DNA from: Cocos nucifera
Taxonomy: Eukaryota; Streptophyta; Magnoliopsida; Arecales; Arecaceae
Length of the DNA: 64,000 nucleotides
Assembly: GCA_006176705.1 (NCBI GenBank)
Contig: QRFJ01004974.1
Span: 1 to 64,000 of the forward strand
Direction of reading: 5' to 3'
The notes under the pieces are model-generated. The model saw only the letters and a list, made by a program, of their open reading frames with translations, ran no database searches and had not been told where the DNA came from. Positions 25,444-37,578 of this stretch are shown in pieces. Numbering within the stretch: the first letter of the stretch is position 1; the number at the start of each line of letters is the position of its first letter. The translations under genes and the position numbers were made by a program.

Positions 25444-27706
25444 TGAAGGAAAAACCCTATTATCCACCACAAGATCGTGGAGATTTGATCATATCTGAGA
25501 TGGATTTTTCTAAAAAAATTTTAAATGATCCAATTAGAACTAGGAGTTCTTAGATCTGATCATGGTGATCTAATATTAAAAATTAAAATAAAAATTAAAT
25601 TAGATTTAATTTCATACCTTATTTGGGTAATCTAATTATCCTGCAATGATCCTGATGTTTCTTGAGGTTCTGGAAGGAGCCACACACGCACCTGACCTCT
25701 ATCAATATCCACTCGAAAATGATCTAGATGTCTTCTTCTTGCAAATCTTTTCTTTAAATATCAACTCTGAATCTGATTTGAAAGTCCTTCAAAAAAATTT
25801 CTAAAGGCAGCATGTCCATCTCACGAACATCATCGCATAGATGCTGAACTCTTCACAAATTTGATTGGATCTTTTTCTCAGATTTGTGCCTAACATTTTA
25901 GGCATGTAGAAGAGAGGGAGAGAGGATAGAGGGGGCATGGGATATCTAGAATGATAGCTTTTGGGTATAAAAAATATTTCTACATGAAGAGCCTTGGCGC
26001 AAGGGTTCTTATACAAAAGCATAGCGCCAAGTTAGAGTCCCTCTTTGACCAAAATCATCATTTTTTTCAACCATTGGGACTCCTAGACCTGATCTCCACA
26101 AAAATCCCTAGATTCCATCTAATTTTGATTACAAAAATCAATCTAGAATGTGACAGCATGAGTATATAAGGAAGAGTCCACTATGCCTAGGACTCTTCCC
26201 TTAAGAGTTTGATCCAAATCAAACTCTATCATAATGAAGTCTAAACACCTCCAAAAAACACAAAATTTGGTACACCCAGTGTATAATTCATTTTATATCA
26301 CATATCCAAAAATTAGATCAAAATAATTTTTAAAAAATTTTTTAAAAGCATCTGATCAGATAACCCTCAATTCTGTCAAGTAGGTCAATTTTTGACCCTA
26401 GTCCAATTTGACTATGAATGGATTTAAATTTTACAATTAATCTAACCTAGACTTGTTTCATATAGATGAAAATAAATCTATTCAAAATTCAAAAATGAGT
26501 CAAATCAAATTTGTCTTGGTTGCGATGAATCAAAAAGATTTCAGAAGGAGAAAGTAAGGCTCAATCGTGTGCTAGCACGATTACCTTGAACCGAATTGGA
26601 TCTAATCCAAATCAATCGAACTGAATTAGCTCAATTGATAACATCTAGACCCAAATTCTTATGTGTGATTCAGTTAGATTCAATTTTGTATGGTAATGAG
26701 ATATGTCATAATCTCCATCATTGACATCATCAAAATATCTTTCGATGGATCAGAACTTTTCTGATTTACATAATTAGAATGATTGATCATCAAAATCATT
26801 CTAATTGCTCCCAAAATCTACCATTGACACCTAGTAGTATATGGTGGCAATCCACCAGAATTGAAAATGAATCTTTTGGTGTAGTTACCTATGTGATTGG
26901 ATTCTTCTATCTTGAGCCCCAATAGGATTATGATTAAGATAAACTCGTCAAACCTAATGTCTGTCATATGAATTAATCATTTGATTCGAATCTAATGTGA
27001 AACCATAATAGAAACTCTTTCTATCATCTTCACTCTACCATGGCCATGGGCTTAAGGACTCAATCTCATAATTATCATAGGGCTACTCCTCATCTACCAA
27101 GGTAGATAGATCTCCTTATTGGTGCAATCCAATTCCTATAATGAATATGCTATAGCCAACATACACCTCATGATTCCAAATGGCTAGGAGATCGAGTAAT
27201 GATATAGTCAAACTATAACACCCTCAAGGTGAGCTGCCGATGCACCTCAGATCAAAGAACTATACACACCACTGCAGCATCTAGTCAGTCATCGATGAGA
27301 AGGTAGACTATCTTATGACTACTCGAGGTGGTCATGCTCAGTGCCCTCATTCCTTAATAACTATCTGTACTCTCACTCCAGTATCTCTACACTGTAGACT
27401 CAAGACACGTCTATCCTAAGAAAGCAATTGTACACCAATCTTTCGGATTGATCACCATCTGCGTGATGATCATACGATCGAGAGTAGTTTATGAGTTAAT
27501 TATGAAAATTCATATCTTAAATTTTCAACTCTTGAAAATATAAATTATCATTACTATTAACTTAAAGGATGTATCATAGAAATTTTTAAATATACATTGT
27601 GATAGGAAAATAACTCATGTATTAACTTATAGTCAAAATTATAAAATTTCTCTTAGAAGTGTATTAACTTGATAGCCAATCTGGCTTCTAGGGCACACAT
27701 CTAACA
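25444..27706 (-). repeat. 3' LTR of Copia Z
   Basis: 2263 bp in minus orientation, start TGTTAGATGTG at 27706, end ...CTTCA at 25444. It is closest to the N1 LTRs (49169-51437, 57285-59554), with the same blocks around CTAATTATCCTGCAATGATCCTG. The polypurine tract AAGTAGGAGTT (minus, 27707-27717) lies immediately inside, which makes this a 3' LTR. Confidence 0.85.
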
Positions 27707-27879
27707 AACTCCTACTTGACCTAAATCCAATTCACTACAAATTTACATCCCATCTTCTCAAGGTGGGCTTCGATCTTCTGGTGGCTCAATGGCTTTGTCA
27801 GTGGGTCAGTCGCATTATCTGCAGTGTCGACTCATTTGATCTCGACGTATCCCTTCTCGAGGTAATTATGGATGAGGTG
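27707..27879 (-). pseudogene. Copia Z: C-terminal end of RNase H
   Basis: Minus-strand remnant of the last ~57 codons of pol plus polypurine tract, aligning with 51438-51610 of N1. It stops abruptly at the bases ATGGATGAGGTG (27867-27878), after which LTR sequence begins. Confidence 0.75.
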
Positions 27880-28063
27880 ATATGTGATAGAAAATATGAA
27901 TTATCATTACCATTAACTCAAAGGATGAATCACAGACACTAAATACACATATGTGATAGAAAATAATCCATTTTATTGATTTTAGTCAAAATTATAATTT
28001 TTCCCCAAGAAGTGTATTACAAGTGTCAGCAAATTCTGGCTTCTAGGGCACATATATCTAACA
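27880..28063 (-). repeat. Copia LTR 5'-end fragment
   Basis: The first ~184 bp of a Copia LTR (minus; TGTTAGATATATG at 28063), including the conserved TGTAATACACTT block. It joins Z's RNase H tail at 27879 and the gypsy repeat array at 28064. It is either what remains of Z's own 5' LTR after a large internal deletion, or a piece of another element. Confidence 0.75.
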
Positions 28064-28880
28064 GAAAGGGTCGTCAAAGGGGTCTCTCCCCGCATCCTAG
28101 GTTATGTAACCAACATCTTCGCTTTAGCTTAATATTAGGACGAGGTCCTCCTATACTTGATAGGACTATAGGGGCCTGAAAGGGCCGTTGAAGGGGCCTT
28201 ACCCTGCATCCCAACTTAAGTAATCGAGGTCTACGCTTTAGCTCAAAGTTAGGATGAGGTTCTCCTCCTATTCCTAACATAACTATAGGGACACAAAAGG
28301 ACCGTTGAAGGGGCCTCTCCATGCATCCCGGCTTAAGTAACTAAGATCTTTGCTTTAGCTAAATGTTAGGATGAGGTTTTCCTCCTATTCCTAATAGGGC
28401 TATAGGGGAACAAAAGGGCCGTTGAAGGGCACTCTCCCTGCATCCCATCTTAAGTAACTGATATCTTCGCTTTAGCCCAATGTTAGGATGAGATTCTCCT
28501 CCTCCTCCTAATAGGGCTATAGGAGCGTAAAAGAGCCATTGAAGGAGCCTCTCCCTGCATCTCAACTAAAGTAATCGAGGTCTTCGCTTTAGCTCAATGT
28601 TAGGTCGAGGTTCTCCTCCTATTCCTAACAGGGCTATAGGGGCACAAAAGCACCGTTAAAAGGATCTCTCTCTGCATTCCAACTTAAGTAACTAAGGTCT
28701 TCACTTTAGCTCAATGTTAGGATGAGGTTCTCCTCCTATTCCTAATAGGGCTATAGGAGCATAAAATAGCCATTGGTGGGGCCTCTCCCTACATCCCGAC
28801 ATAATTAATCGAGGTCTTCGCTTTAGCTCAATGTTAGGATGAAGTTCTCCTCCTATTTCTAATAGGGCTAACTTTGTCTA
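28064..28880 (-). repeat. 117-bp tandem repeat array of gypsy G-
   Basis: About seven units of 117 bp following the pol region of G- in its sense direction (minus). Each unit contains GTTAGGATGAGGTTCTCCTC (plus-strand reading). As 117 bp is 39 codons, the minus-strand frame stays open over several units (28322-28074, 28565-28359), giving a repeated peptide with motifs such as GIGGEPHPN and RPLQRPF. The same array occurs at 45950-46740 in G+. Confidence 0.9.
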
Positions 28881-29039
28881 ATGAAAAAGTTTAGAATTTT
28901 CTATCATCATAGTTTTGCACCAAGATCTAAGATATTAAAATAAAAAGATTTTATTGAAATAAGATTATTGATAGTACATGCATAAGTTCTCCAAGTTTCA
29001 TTTGCATGGAAGATTGGTGCCACCGAGCTCCTTCAAGTA

Positions 29040-32000
29040 GTAAGTTTCAGGTCGGAAGACCACTTTGACTTCAAAAGAATCTTCCCAAATTGGGACGATC
29101 TTTTCTTGATTCTGAGGTTGTGGAATGGCTGCTCATCGAAGTACCAAATCCCCCACTTTAAATATTTTATCTTTTACTCTGGAGTTATAGTAATGGGCCA
29201 CTCTTCATCTATAAGCGGCCATCCAAACTTGAGCTTCTTCTTATTTTTTCTTCAATAGATCGAGGTTCTCTCTGAGGTCCTACGAATTGCATTGCTTACT
29301 GAAGGCTACAACCTATGCCAATGGCAGCTTGAGCTCTATCGAGATGACTACTTATATTTCAAAACCTAGAGTGAATGGCATTTCTCCAGTTGGTAGCTTT
29401 TGGGTAGTTTGGTATGCCCATAGGATGTGGTAAAGCTTGTCCACCCAAGTCCCCCTTGCTTTTTCAAGTCTTGCTTTGATGCCTTGCAATAGGATTCTGT
29501 TGGTCACTTTAGCTTCGTTGTTTGCCTATGGATGGGCTACTGATGTAAAATGATGGAAGATGTTTAAATTTTCATAAATTGGCAAACTTTGCTCTAGCAA
29601 ACTATTGCCTGTTATCTGTTATTTGGATTCGTGGTAGCTCAAATCTATAAACAATCGACTTCCAAATGAAGTTGCTATCTAGATGCCGTGGAAAAAGATC
29701 CAAGTATGTCCATTTCCTATTGAGCAAATGGCCACGGGGCGCTCAAGGGTGCTAGTTCGGAAGTTGGCTGCCTTTGGATGTTTGCATTTCTCTGATAACG
29801 GTCACATTTTTTGACATACTCTATTGAATCATGGTACAAAGTTAGCCAATAGTAATACTACCGAAGTAATCTATGTGATAAGGATCTGGCCCCTATATGA
29901 CTCCTATAGATTCCTTCATGCACTTTCCATAATGCGATGTCAGCTTTTGAAGGTCGGAGACATCTTAAAAGCAGTAGGAAATACGATCTATTGTACAACT
30001 TGCTTTTGTATAGGATATACCAGGAGCCTTGATTTCTAAGTTTCTGAGCTTCTTTCGGGTCATGAGGAAGAGCACCATCCTTGAGGTAAGCAACTAGTGG
30101 GTCAATCCAGCTTGACTCATGCTCAACTTAAATAGCGAACTGCGACTCCTCCGAACTTAAGCATTTTAGAACTTCAACAAACACTTTCTTAGGCAATTTG
30201 GCTAGGGCTAAAGTGGCAAACTTAGAGAGAATGTCTGCTCTGATATTTTCTACTCTCATAATCTATTGGATGCTAAAACTATTGAAGATTGGAGTCAAGT
30301 TCTTCACTTTCATAAGATATTTTATCATGCTTTCCTCTGAATCTTCATAACCACCACTAACCTGGTTGACCACCAGTTGGAAATCACTGCAAACTCAAAG
30401 CCAATCGGCTTCTAACTCTTTTGCTATTTTTAATCTAGGGATCAAAGCTTCATATACGGCTCCATTATTAATTGCAGGAAATTTAAAGCATAGCACATAT
30501 TCGGTGATGACTCCCTCTAGGTTAACCAAGATCAACCCAGCGCTTGCATAAGAAGCGTTGGATGAATCATCCATGTATGGGGCCCAAAAATCTTCAGAAA
30601 GGTTGGCTCTCTCTTCGAGGGGGCTCAGCTGTAACCATGAAATACTAGTTTCATTCTATTCAAGCTTGGGTTCATCTGGGATGGTGCATTCCACTATAAA
30701 ATCTATTAATATCTGAACTTTGATCAAAGACCGAGGTCGCTGTTGATGTCAAATTTTATAAGCTTAATTGCCCATTTTATGATTCTTCTGAAGGCATCTA
30801 CTCGATGAAGGACTACTTTAATTGGTTGATCAGTGAGAAGAGTTATGGTGTGCCCATAAAAATATGGTCGAAGCCTCTGGACTGCAATCAGCAAAGCATA
30901 AGTATGTTTTTCTAACTTAGTATACCTGACTCGGCATCCCTCAAGACTCGGCTTATATAGTAGATCAACTGCTATATTTTCACCTCCTCTTTGACTAGGA
31001 CTGTTGCAAGGGTCGTTGGAGAGACCGCCAGGTACAAAAATAATTTCTCTCCGAGTTTGGGTTTTGCTAATAGAGGAGGTGAACAGAGGTAGTCTTTGAG
31101 CTCATTAAAGGCTTGTTGACATTCGGTAGTCTAGCAGAAGTTCTTCGACTGCTTTAAGACCTGAAAGAAGGGTATACATCACTCAATCGATCTTGAGATC
31201 AAGTAGTTTAGGGCTCCCACCTTTTCAATCAGGCGCTGAACTTCTTTAATTTATTTTAAAATAGTCATCTCTTGAATGACCTGAATCTTTCCTAGATTTG
31301 CTTCGATTCCACACCTCGACACCATGAATCCCAAGAACTTCTCCGAAGTTACACCGAAGGTGCACTTGATTGGATTTAGCTTCATCTTGTATCTTCTAAG
31401 GGCACTGAAGGTCTCTTGAAGATCGACAATGTGATTTATTGAAGCTCGGCTCTTGACAAGCATATCGTCTACGTATACCACCATGTTATGCCCGATTTGC
31501 TCCTTGAAGATTTTGTTAATCAAGCATTGGTATGTTCCCCCTGCATTTTTAAGTTCAAAAGGCATAACCCTATAATAGTAAAGACCACAATCAATAATAA
31601 AATTGGTCTTCTTCTCATCCTCTGGTGCCATTCAGATTTGGTTATAGACGAGAAAGGCATCCATAAAGGTGAGGAGTTCGTAGCCCGAGGTCGCATCCAC
31701 CAGTTGATCAATCCTAGGTAGGCGGTAGCTATCTTTTGGAAAGATTTTGTTTAACTTTTTAAAGTCTATGCACATTCTCTAATTATCGTTTGCCTTTTTA
31801 ATGAGCATGATGTTGGAGATAGTTTGGACAGTTGACTTCTCGGATGAATCCGATCTTAAGGAGCTTGTCAACTTCCTTTGCACTTGCTTTCTGCCTCTCT
31901 AGAGCATGGTTGTGCATCTTTTCTTTCACTGGATGATGTTTAGGGTCGACAGCTAGGCAATGTTCCATGACCTCTACATCTATCCTGGGTATATCATCGA

Positions 32001-32780
32001 GGATCCAAATAAAAACATCCACGTTCCTCCGCAAAAATTCGACAAGCTACTCTCGTATTTCTTCTGCTAGGTTGGAGCCGATCTGCACCATGTGATCTAC
32101 ATTCCTATCATTCAATGGGATGGAAACAAGGTCTTCTATAGGCTCACCCTGCTCTTCCATCAGATTATTGTAGATGTCCACCCATCAACAGGATAAGGAT
32201 TTTGCCCCTCTACGAGGAAATTGAATAGCAATGCTTCACCAGGGTTTGATCTCCTCTGACTTCTCCGATCCCATAGCTTGTTGAAAACTTCATTTTCAAG
32301 TAATATATTGACACTACTGCTCAAAGTGCATTTAGATTAGGTCGGTCGAGGATTGCATTGCAAGCGGATGGTGCTTTTACTATCAAAAAATCCACTCGTA
32401 TCTTGGACTATCATGGATATTGCCCTATAGCTACAACCAAAGTTATTATACCTTTAACTGGAACTGCATCGCCAGTAAAGCCTACTAATGGAGAGTTCAT
32501 TGGTCCAAGCCTACTATTAGGTATAGATATTTTGGAGAAAGCATCATAAAATAAAATATCGATCAAAATTTTATTATCAACAAGGACACGACATACATCA
32601 TAGTCAACAATGTTTAGAGAGATTACAACTGCATCATTATGTGGAAATTAAACTTCTTGAGCATCTGCTTCAATGAAGGCTATGGGTTCTTCAGTCCTCT
32701 ATCTCTTCATCGATACTTCAGATTTGCTGGCCTCCTCTAATTGAAGTCCCTTAGAAATTGTATTGATGATGTTGAGAGGT
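29040..32780 (-). pseudogene. Gypsy G- pol: protease, RT, RNase H, aRNH, integrase
   Basis: Minus-strand Ty3/gypsy pol. Order from high to low coordinate: protease remnant (about 32630-32540; LVDNK where a retropepsin has D-S/T/N-G), RT (about 32030-31250; readable MAPEDEKKTNFIIDCGLYYY, and the catalytic YVDD at 31475-31464), first RNase H (about 31200-30750), archaeal-type RNase H (about 30600-30170, with the NNGAVYEAL motif), integrase (about 30060-29050, with the zinc-binding YVKKCDRYQ remnant and one core Asp in MDILGSF). Part of the integrase core is deleted. The second RNase H is the hallmark of the Tat lineage. Stops and shifts throughout. Confidence 0.85.
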
Positions 32781-32789
32781 GGCCGATCT

Positions 32790-34305
32790 CCCTACTGCTC
32801 TTCTCTCCTTGATGGTTTAGGCTGGGGTAGTGCCCTTGGTCGATCTTCTCTTTCTTTGGGCTGACGTCATAGAAATTGGCCAAGTCAACCTCGCCTGACG
32901 AGCTCCTCAATCTCATCTTGGAGTTGAATACACTTAAATATCGTGACCGTGGTCACGATGGTAGAGGCAGTATTTGTTAGCATTGCACTTGTTAGGGTGA
33001 GTGTGCATCCTCTTCAACCTTGGCAGCTGGGCCTTGATCTTCATTAATACTTATGTTTTCAGAGCATTAAGGAGGGCATAGTTGTGGAATCTTCTAGGAA
33101 AAAATCTCTTCATGCTCTTCTATCAGGGCTTCTTTGATGACGAGCTCGAGGAGGAGTTCAGACTTGCTTGCACTCGGGAGAAGTCTGGGAGTGCGGCCAA
33201 ACTTCATTCAGCTTTTCTTCAACTATGGGCTTGCTAGATTCATCCGTCTGCCGCTCTCCTATGGCTTTCTTATCCTTCAACTTGAAGGCCTCTTCAGCTT
33301 GCACATAACCTTCAGCCTAAGTTAGCAAATCATTAAAATTCCTAGGATACTTCTTCTCTAGGGAGAATAATAGATCATTCTTCTGAAGGTCGTGCTTAAG
33401 CGTGCCATGGCAATCGACTGATCCAAATTTTTGACCTCTACTATGGTAGTGTTGAAGCGATTGATGTAAGCCCAGATTCATTCCTCCTCTTTCTGTTTGA
33501 TGTTGATGAGAAAGTCCAAACCCCGCTTGGGTTGCCAGCTACTAACGACATGAGCTATAAACTAATGGCTCATCTTGTCGAAAGAGAAGATCGTACCTAG
33601 CTTCAGTGCCGAGTATCAGTTTCTTGCTACTTCCTTCAAGGTGATGGAAAAGCTCGACATAAGATGGCATCTGGCACGGCATGGAGTAGCATCATGGTCC
33701 GAAAGTCCTACAGATGGTCGATCGGATCAAAGGTCCCATCATAGCTTTTGAATTGAGAAAGCATAAAGTTTGACGGGATAGGCTCTTACATAATTCGAGT
33801 AGAGAAGGAGGGATCGATGTAGATGTCATCATGGTGAGCCAGGGTGACATGGTGGAGTTTCTCAATCCGTCGGTCCATTTTTTAAAATTTTTTATTGAGA
33901 GTATCATCTTGATCATAGATCCCAAAAGATTTTAGGCTGTAGATGATGAAGGATTCTTTTTGAAGAGGAATCATGGTCAGAATAAGGTTCTTCAGCTCTT
34001 TATTTCTCCTTCTCAGGAATGACGGGTCTGCTGACCCAAGTATGCCTTCTCGAGATTGGTTCTTGGTACCTCGATGGGGGGTTTTTCGATGGAGCTGCCA
34101 TCAAAGATTGCTGCATGGCCTACACCATTTTGGTGAGGCCTCAAACATGCAGTATCAAAAGGTTGAACTGCTATGAATCTATCATGGCCGTTGGTAGAGG
34201 GGGTCGAGGTGCTGGTGATGGAGTAGGGATGGACAGATCCAGCTCAGATCTAGTGGCAGAAGCGGCAGATCGCCAGGTGGTTGTCTTCATTGGAGGTATT
34301 TTTAA
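32790..34305 (-). pseudogene. Gypsy G- gag, decayed
   Basis: Minus-strand gag remnant: N-terminal Lys/Thr stretch near 34290, central retrotransposon-gag domain about 33700-33350 with readable QKEEE..WAYINRFNTT, and the C-terminal basic region before protease. The site of the gag start, ATG in G2 (62602), reads ATA here (34299-34297), as it also does in G+. Multiple stops. Confidence 0.75.
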
Positions 34306-34432
34306 GTTGAAAAGATTGAGCAGAGATGGATCCTGATGGATCTCAGAGGATTAAAAGAACAAAAGGAATAAGATTGACTAGGCACTCATTTTTAAACAAG
34401 GGCTTTAGTGCCCGTTCCTCTAGTGCCAATCC

Positions 34433-34620
34433 TATTATTGCAGAAAATTGCTAGATGCCAGGATTTGCTGGAGCTGGAGAAGGCGAGATCACCGCCAGGG
34501 ACCTACAAAATAAGTCCTGACCAAAGTCGAGGGTGGTCGCTCCAGTAGGATCCTGCGATGATCAAGTCAGCTCTTTTAGCCAACAAAAATTAAGTGCTCA
34601 GGAAAGAAAGTAGTAGAGTA
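34433..34620 (-). repeat. Gypsy G- 5' LTR, last ~188 bp
   Basis: Minus-oriented LTR end (TCTGCAATAATA at the junction) followed by the internal start GATTGGCACTAGAGG. It aligns with 40400-40594 and 62290-62478. It is cut at 34620 by the insertion of Copia V. Confidence 0.8.
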
Positions 34621-34763
34621 TGTTAGATATATGTGCCCTAGAAGCCAAAATTGGCTGACACTTGTAATACACTACTAGGGGCAAAATTGTAATTTTGACT
34701 ATAATTAATGAAATGGGTTATTTTCTATCACACCTGTGTATTTAGTGTCTGTGATACATCTTT

Positions 34764-34836
34764 TGAGTTAATGATAATGATAATTCATATTTTCAAGAGT
34801 TGAAAATTTAAGACATGAATAATCATTATTAACTCA
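34764..34836. other. Conserved U3 hairpin 1
   Basis: Imperfect inverted repeat: left arm starts TGAGTTAATGATAATGAT (34764), right arm ends ATCATTATTAACTCA (34836). About 22 bp pair with one 3-base bulge and one mismatch; inside is a perfect ATTTTCAA-GAG-TTGAAAAT hairpin. Equivalent hairpins are seen in the other family A and B LTRs, for example near 2890-2960, 3923-3994, 51215-51300 and 59335-59415. Confidence 0.75.
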
Positions 34837-36124
34837 TAAACAGCTCCCGACCATAGGATCATCACGAGGATGGTGATTGATCCAGAAGGTTGGTGTACGA
34901 TCGCTTCTCTTTAGTAGATGAGTTTTGAGTCTACGGTGTGGAGACACCGGAGCGAGAGTATAGGTACTCGTTAGAGAACGAGGGCACTGAGCGTGACCAC
35001 CTCGAGTAGTCATTAGGGAAGTCTACCTTCTCGTCAATGACTGACTCGATGCTGCAGTAGTGTGTCTGGTTCTTTGACCTGAGGATGCATCGGCAGTTCA
35101 CCTTGAGGGTGTTATAGTTTGACTACACCATTACTCGGTCTCCTAGCCATATGGAACCCTGAGGTGTATGTTGGCTATAGCATGTTCATTGTAGGAACTG
35201 GATTGCATCAAGATGGAATCTATCTACCTCGGTGGTAGAGGAGCAGCCCTATGATGATCATGAGAATCAAGTCCAGAAATCCATGGCCATGGCAGAGTGA
35301 AATAATAGAAAGAGTTTCTATTTAGATTTTCACATTGGACTCGAATCGAATGATTACATCATATGACAGAGACTAGGGTTTGACGAGTTCACCTTAACCC
35401 TAATCTGATCGGGGCTCAAGATAGAAGAACTTGAATCACACAGGTAGCTGCACCAAGAGGTTCGCATTCAGCTCTGATGGGTTGCCACCATATACTGCTA
35501 GGTGTCACTGGTGGATTTTGGGAGCAATTAGAATGATTTAGATGATCGATCATTCTAGCTGTTCGAATCAGAAGAGTTCTGATCCATCGAAAGGAGTTTC
35601 GATGATGTCGATGATAGAGATCATGACATATCCCATTACCATACAGAACTGAACCTAACTGGGTCACACAAACAAGGGTTTGAATCTGGTGATCATCAAT
35701 TGAACTGATCTAGTTCAATTGATCTGAATGAGATTCAATTAGGTTCAAGGAAATCGTGCTAGCACTCGATTGAACCTAACGTTCTTCTTTTACTATCATA
35801 AATAAGTTGTCCTGACTGAGCCAAAGGAGTTTGTGCTCAATCAGAGGCCTTCATATGGTCTGACTGGAGGTTGTCCAAGTCAGAAAAGGTTGTCTTATTT
35901 TGTAAGACATTACCTGCCATTTTTGGTCACCTGCCATTTCTTGTTCTTTGACTTTGGTCAAAAGTCTACCTTTGACTGGTCAAACGTTGACCATTGACAC
36001 TTTGACTTTTGACCACATGTCATGCACCTATTGGAGAGCTGGTGGGGGCCTGTCCCCCTGCCAGAACCTGGCAAGGAGAAGGGCGCACGCCACCCTTGGC
36101 GTGTGCCCAAGTTGGAGGCGCCTA

Positions 36125-36149
36125 GGAGTCCTTGTTGGACAAGGACTCC
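36125..36149. other. Conserved U3 hairpin 2 upstream of the TATA box
   Basis: Perfect 11-bp stem with a 3-base loop: GGAGTCCTTGT (36125-36135), TGG, ACAAGGACTCC (36139-36149), about 170 bp before the TATA box. The solo LTR has a different but still paired stem, GGAGTCCC / GGGACTCC (5336-5343 / 5352-5359). Confidence 0.75.
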
Positions 36150-36320
36150 ATCTCCTTTTTGGATTCCAATTAGAGTTCTCCTAAGAACCAACTTTGACTG
36201 GTCTTAGGCACCTCTAAGGAGGAATCCAGGGGACTCTATTCCCACCAATCAGATTTAGATCTGATTTCACAAAGGGTTGTGATTGGTTGGGAAGAAGAGG
36301 AGTTGGATCACAAGTTAGTC

Positions 36321-36330
36321 TATAAATAAG
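36321..36330 (+). promoter_or_regulatory. TATA box of the Copia V LTR
   Basis: TATAAATAAG. The same position in other family A LTRs carries a recognisable variant (about 1305-1315 and 11975-11986 on minus, 5531 on plus). Confidence 0.65.
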
Positions 36331-36912
36331 ACCCTGCGCCCAACTCAGATTCTAAGAGAATGCAATTCAATTGAGAAACCCCATGCCCCAAGGCTGCCTC
36401 TCCCCTCCTTCTCCATGCCATAGTCTCTTCTCCCCTTGCTCTCCACGTCCAAAAGGAGTTTTGGACCTTGGTTGGTGCGATTCAGATCAAAGAAAGGCGA
36501 TCAAAAGCAAGAAGGCTGCGCTGCTGCAAAGGACGACTGCTGATCTTCAAAAGAGTTTTGAAGATCCTCCAGATCAGATCCAGATCTGATTTTTGGAGGT
36601 GTGATAGAGAAGAAGAGGATCTCCAGATCCAACCCGAGTGGATACCGGTAGAGGCCAGGCGCTTGCGTGGCTAAGATCCAGAACCTTCCGCTGCAATCAG
36701 GATCATCAACAGGGTAATAGGATTACCCAAATCAGGTAAATTAAATTTGATTTAATTTATCTTATTTTATTTTATTTATTAAAATAATAAGAATCAGATC
36801 TAAAACATATCAAGATCTGATTGAGATCAAGAGAAAAATTTTTGAAATATATCTCTTGATCTGATCAGATCTGGAACGAACCTGGACCGGGAAATCAGGA
36901 TTTCCCTTCAAC

Positions 36913-36925
36913 TGGTATCAGAGCC
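36913..36925 (+). promoter_or_regulatory. Primer-binding site of Copia V
   Basis: TGGTATCAGAGCC, two bases after the LTR end; exact form of the plant Met-initiator tRNA site. Confidence 0.9.
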
Positions 36926-37517
36926 ATGGTTCTAAAATTGTTTAGATCTGATTTTAAATTTTATTTTAATTAGAAAATAAAGTGATTTTAGATGTCACAT
37001 GAGATGTGATCAGATCTGAAATCAGAAAAAATTAAAATTAAATGATTTGGATCTAAGATTATGAAGATATGCATGACTAGTTCTAGAATAGAATAGTTCT
37101 ATAGAATAGTTTTGCATGTCTTTGATTTAATCTGATTAAATCATATTTTAGATCTTCTTATTTACTATTTTTTGATATTATAAGTGTTATAATAACATCT
37201 GATAAACAGCAAATAAAAATTATTTAATTTTAAATATCATATGAGATATGATTGATGCATGTCTAGACTAGTTGTAGAATAGTTCTACATAATTATCTAG
37301 ATTAGAATTTATTTTGATTAGATCAATTTAAATCTAATTTTTTAGATTATTATGAGATAATTTAGATCTGAAAACATGCATGATTATGATACATGAGATG
37401 TATGCAAAATATGCCTTGATTAGATCTAAATTTGTATATGAGATATATGATATAGATCTATAACTGTTTTTGTAGTATTTAATGTTCCTGATTAAGGCGT
37501 TCCTCTTGGCCGTCCGG

Positions 37518-37578
37518 TCATAAGAACGAAGAAGGGTTTAAAGGCCCTCTCTTCCCATTCGATGGGGTGTTCTTATGA
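37518..37578 (+). other. Three-way-junction RNA element in the Copia leader
   Basis: Outer stem TCATAAGAAC (37518-37527) with GTTCTTATGA (37569-37578), 10 bp perfect. Inside are two hairpins: GAAGAAGGG (37528-37536) with CCCTCTCTTC (37545-37554, one bulge), and CCCAT-TCG-ATGGG (37554-37566). Related structures occur in X (about 48-105), Y (about 10685-10750) and N1 (about 56625-56695). A role in RNA packaging or dimerisation is an inference. Confidence 0.65.

Larger units (their letters stand above)
28064..34620 (-). mobile_element. Gypsy element G- (Tat/Retand-like, partial)
   Basis: Partial 5' LTR, gag, pol with dual RNase H, and 117-bp array, in minus orientation. The antisense-ORF region and 3' LTR expected beyond the array are absent; a Copia LTR fragment takes their place at 28063. 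It is the inverted partner of G+ (39027-46740). Confidence 0.85.
34621..36910 (+). repeat. 5' LTR of Copia V
   Basis: 2290 bp, TGTTAGATATATG ... GATTTCCCTTCA. Best preserved LTR of family A in the window. It contains two conserved hairpins (34764-34836; 36125-36149) and a TATA box TATAAATAAG at 36321-36330, so U3 is about 1.7 kb. The preceding bases gagta (34616-34620) would be one half of the target duplication; the other half is not present at 39026. Confidence 0.9.

Noticed and set aside
28064..28880. Evenly spaced repeats as a CRISPR array
   Set aside because: Units are contiguous 117-bp copies with no unique spacers, inside a plant retrotransposon.
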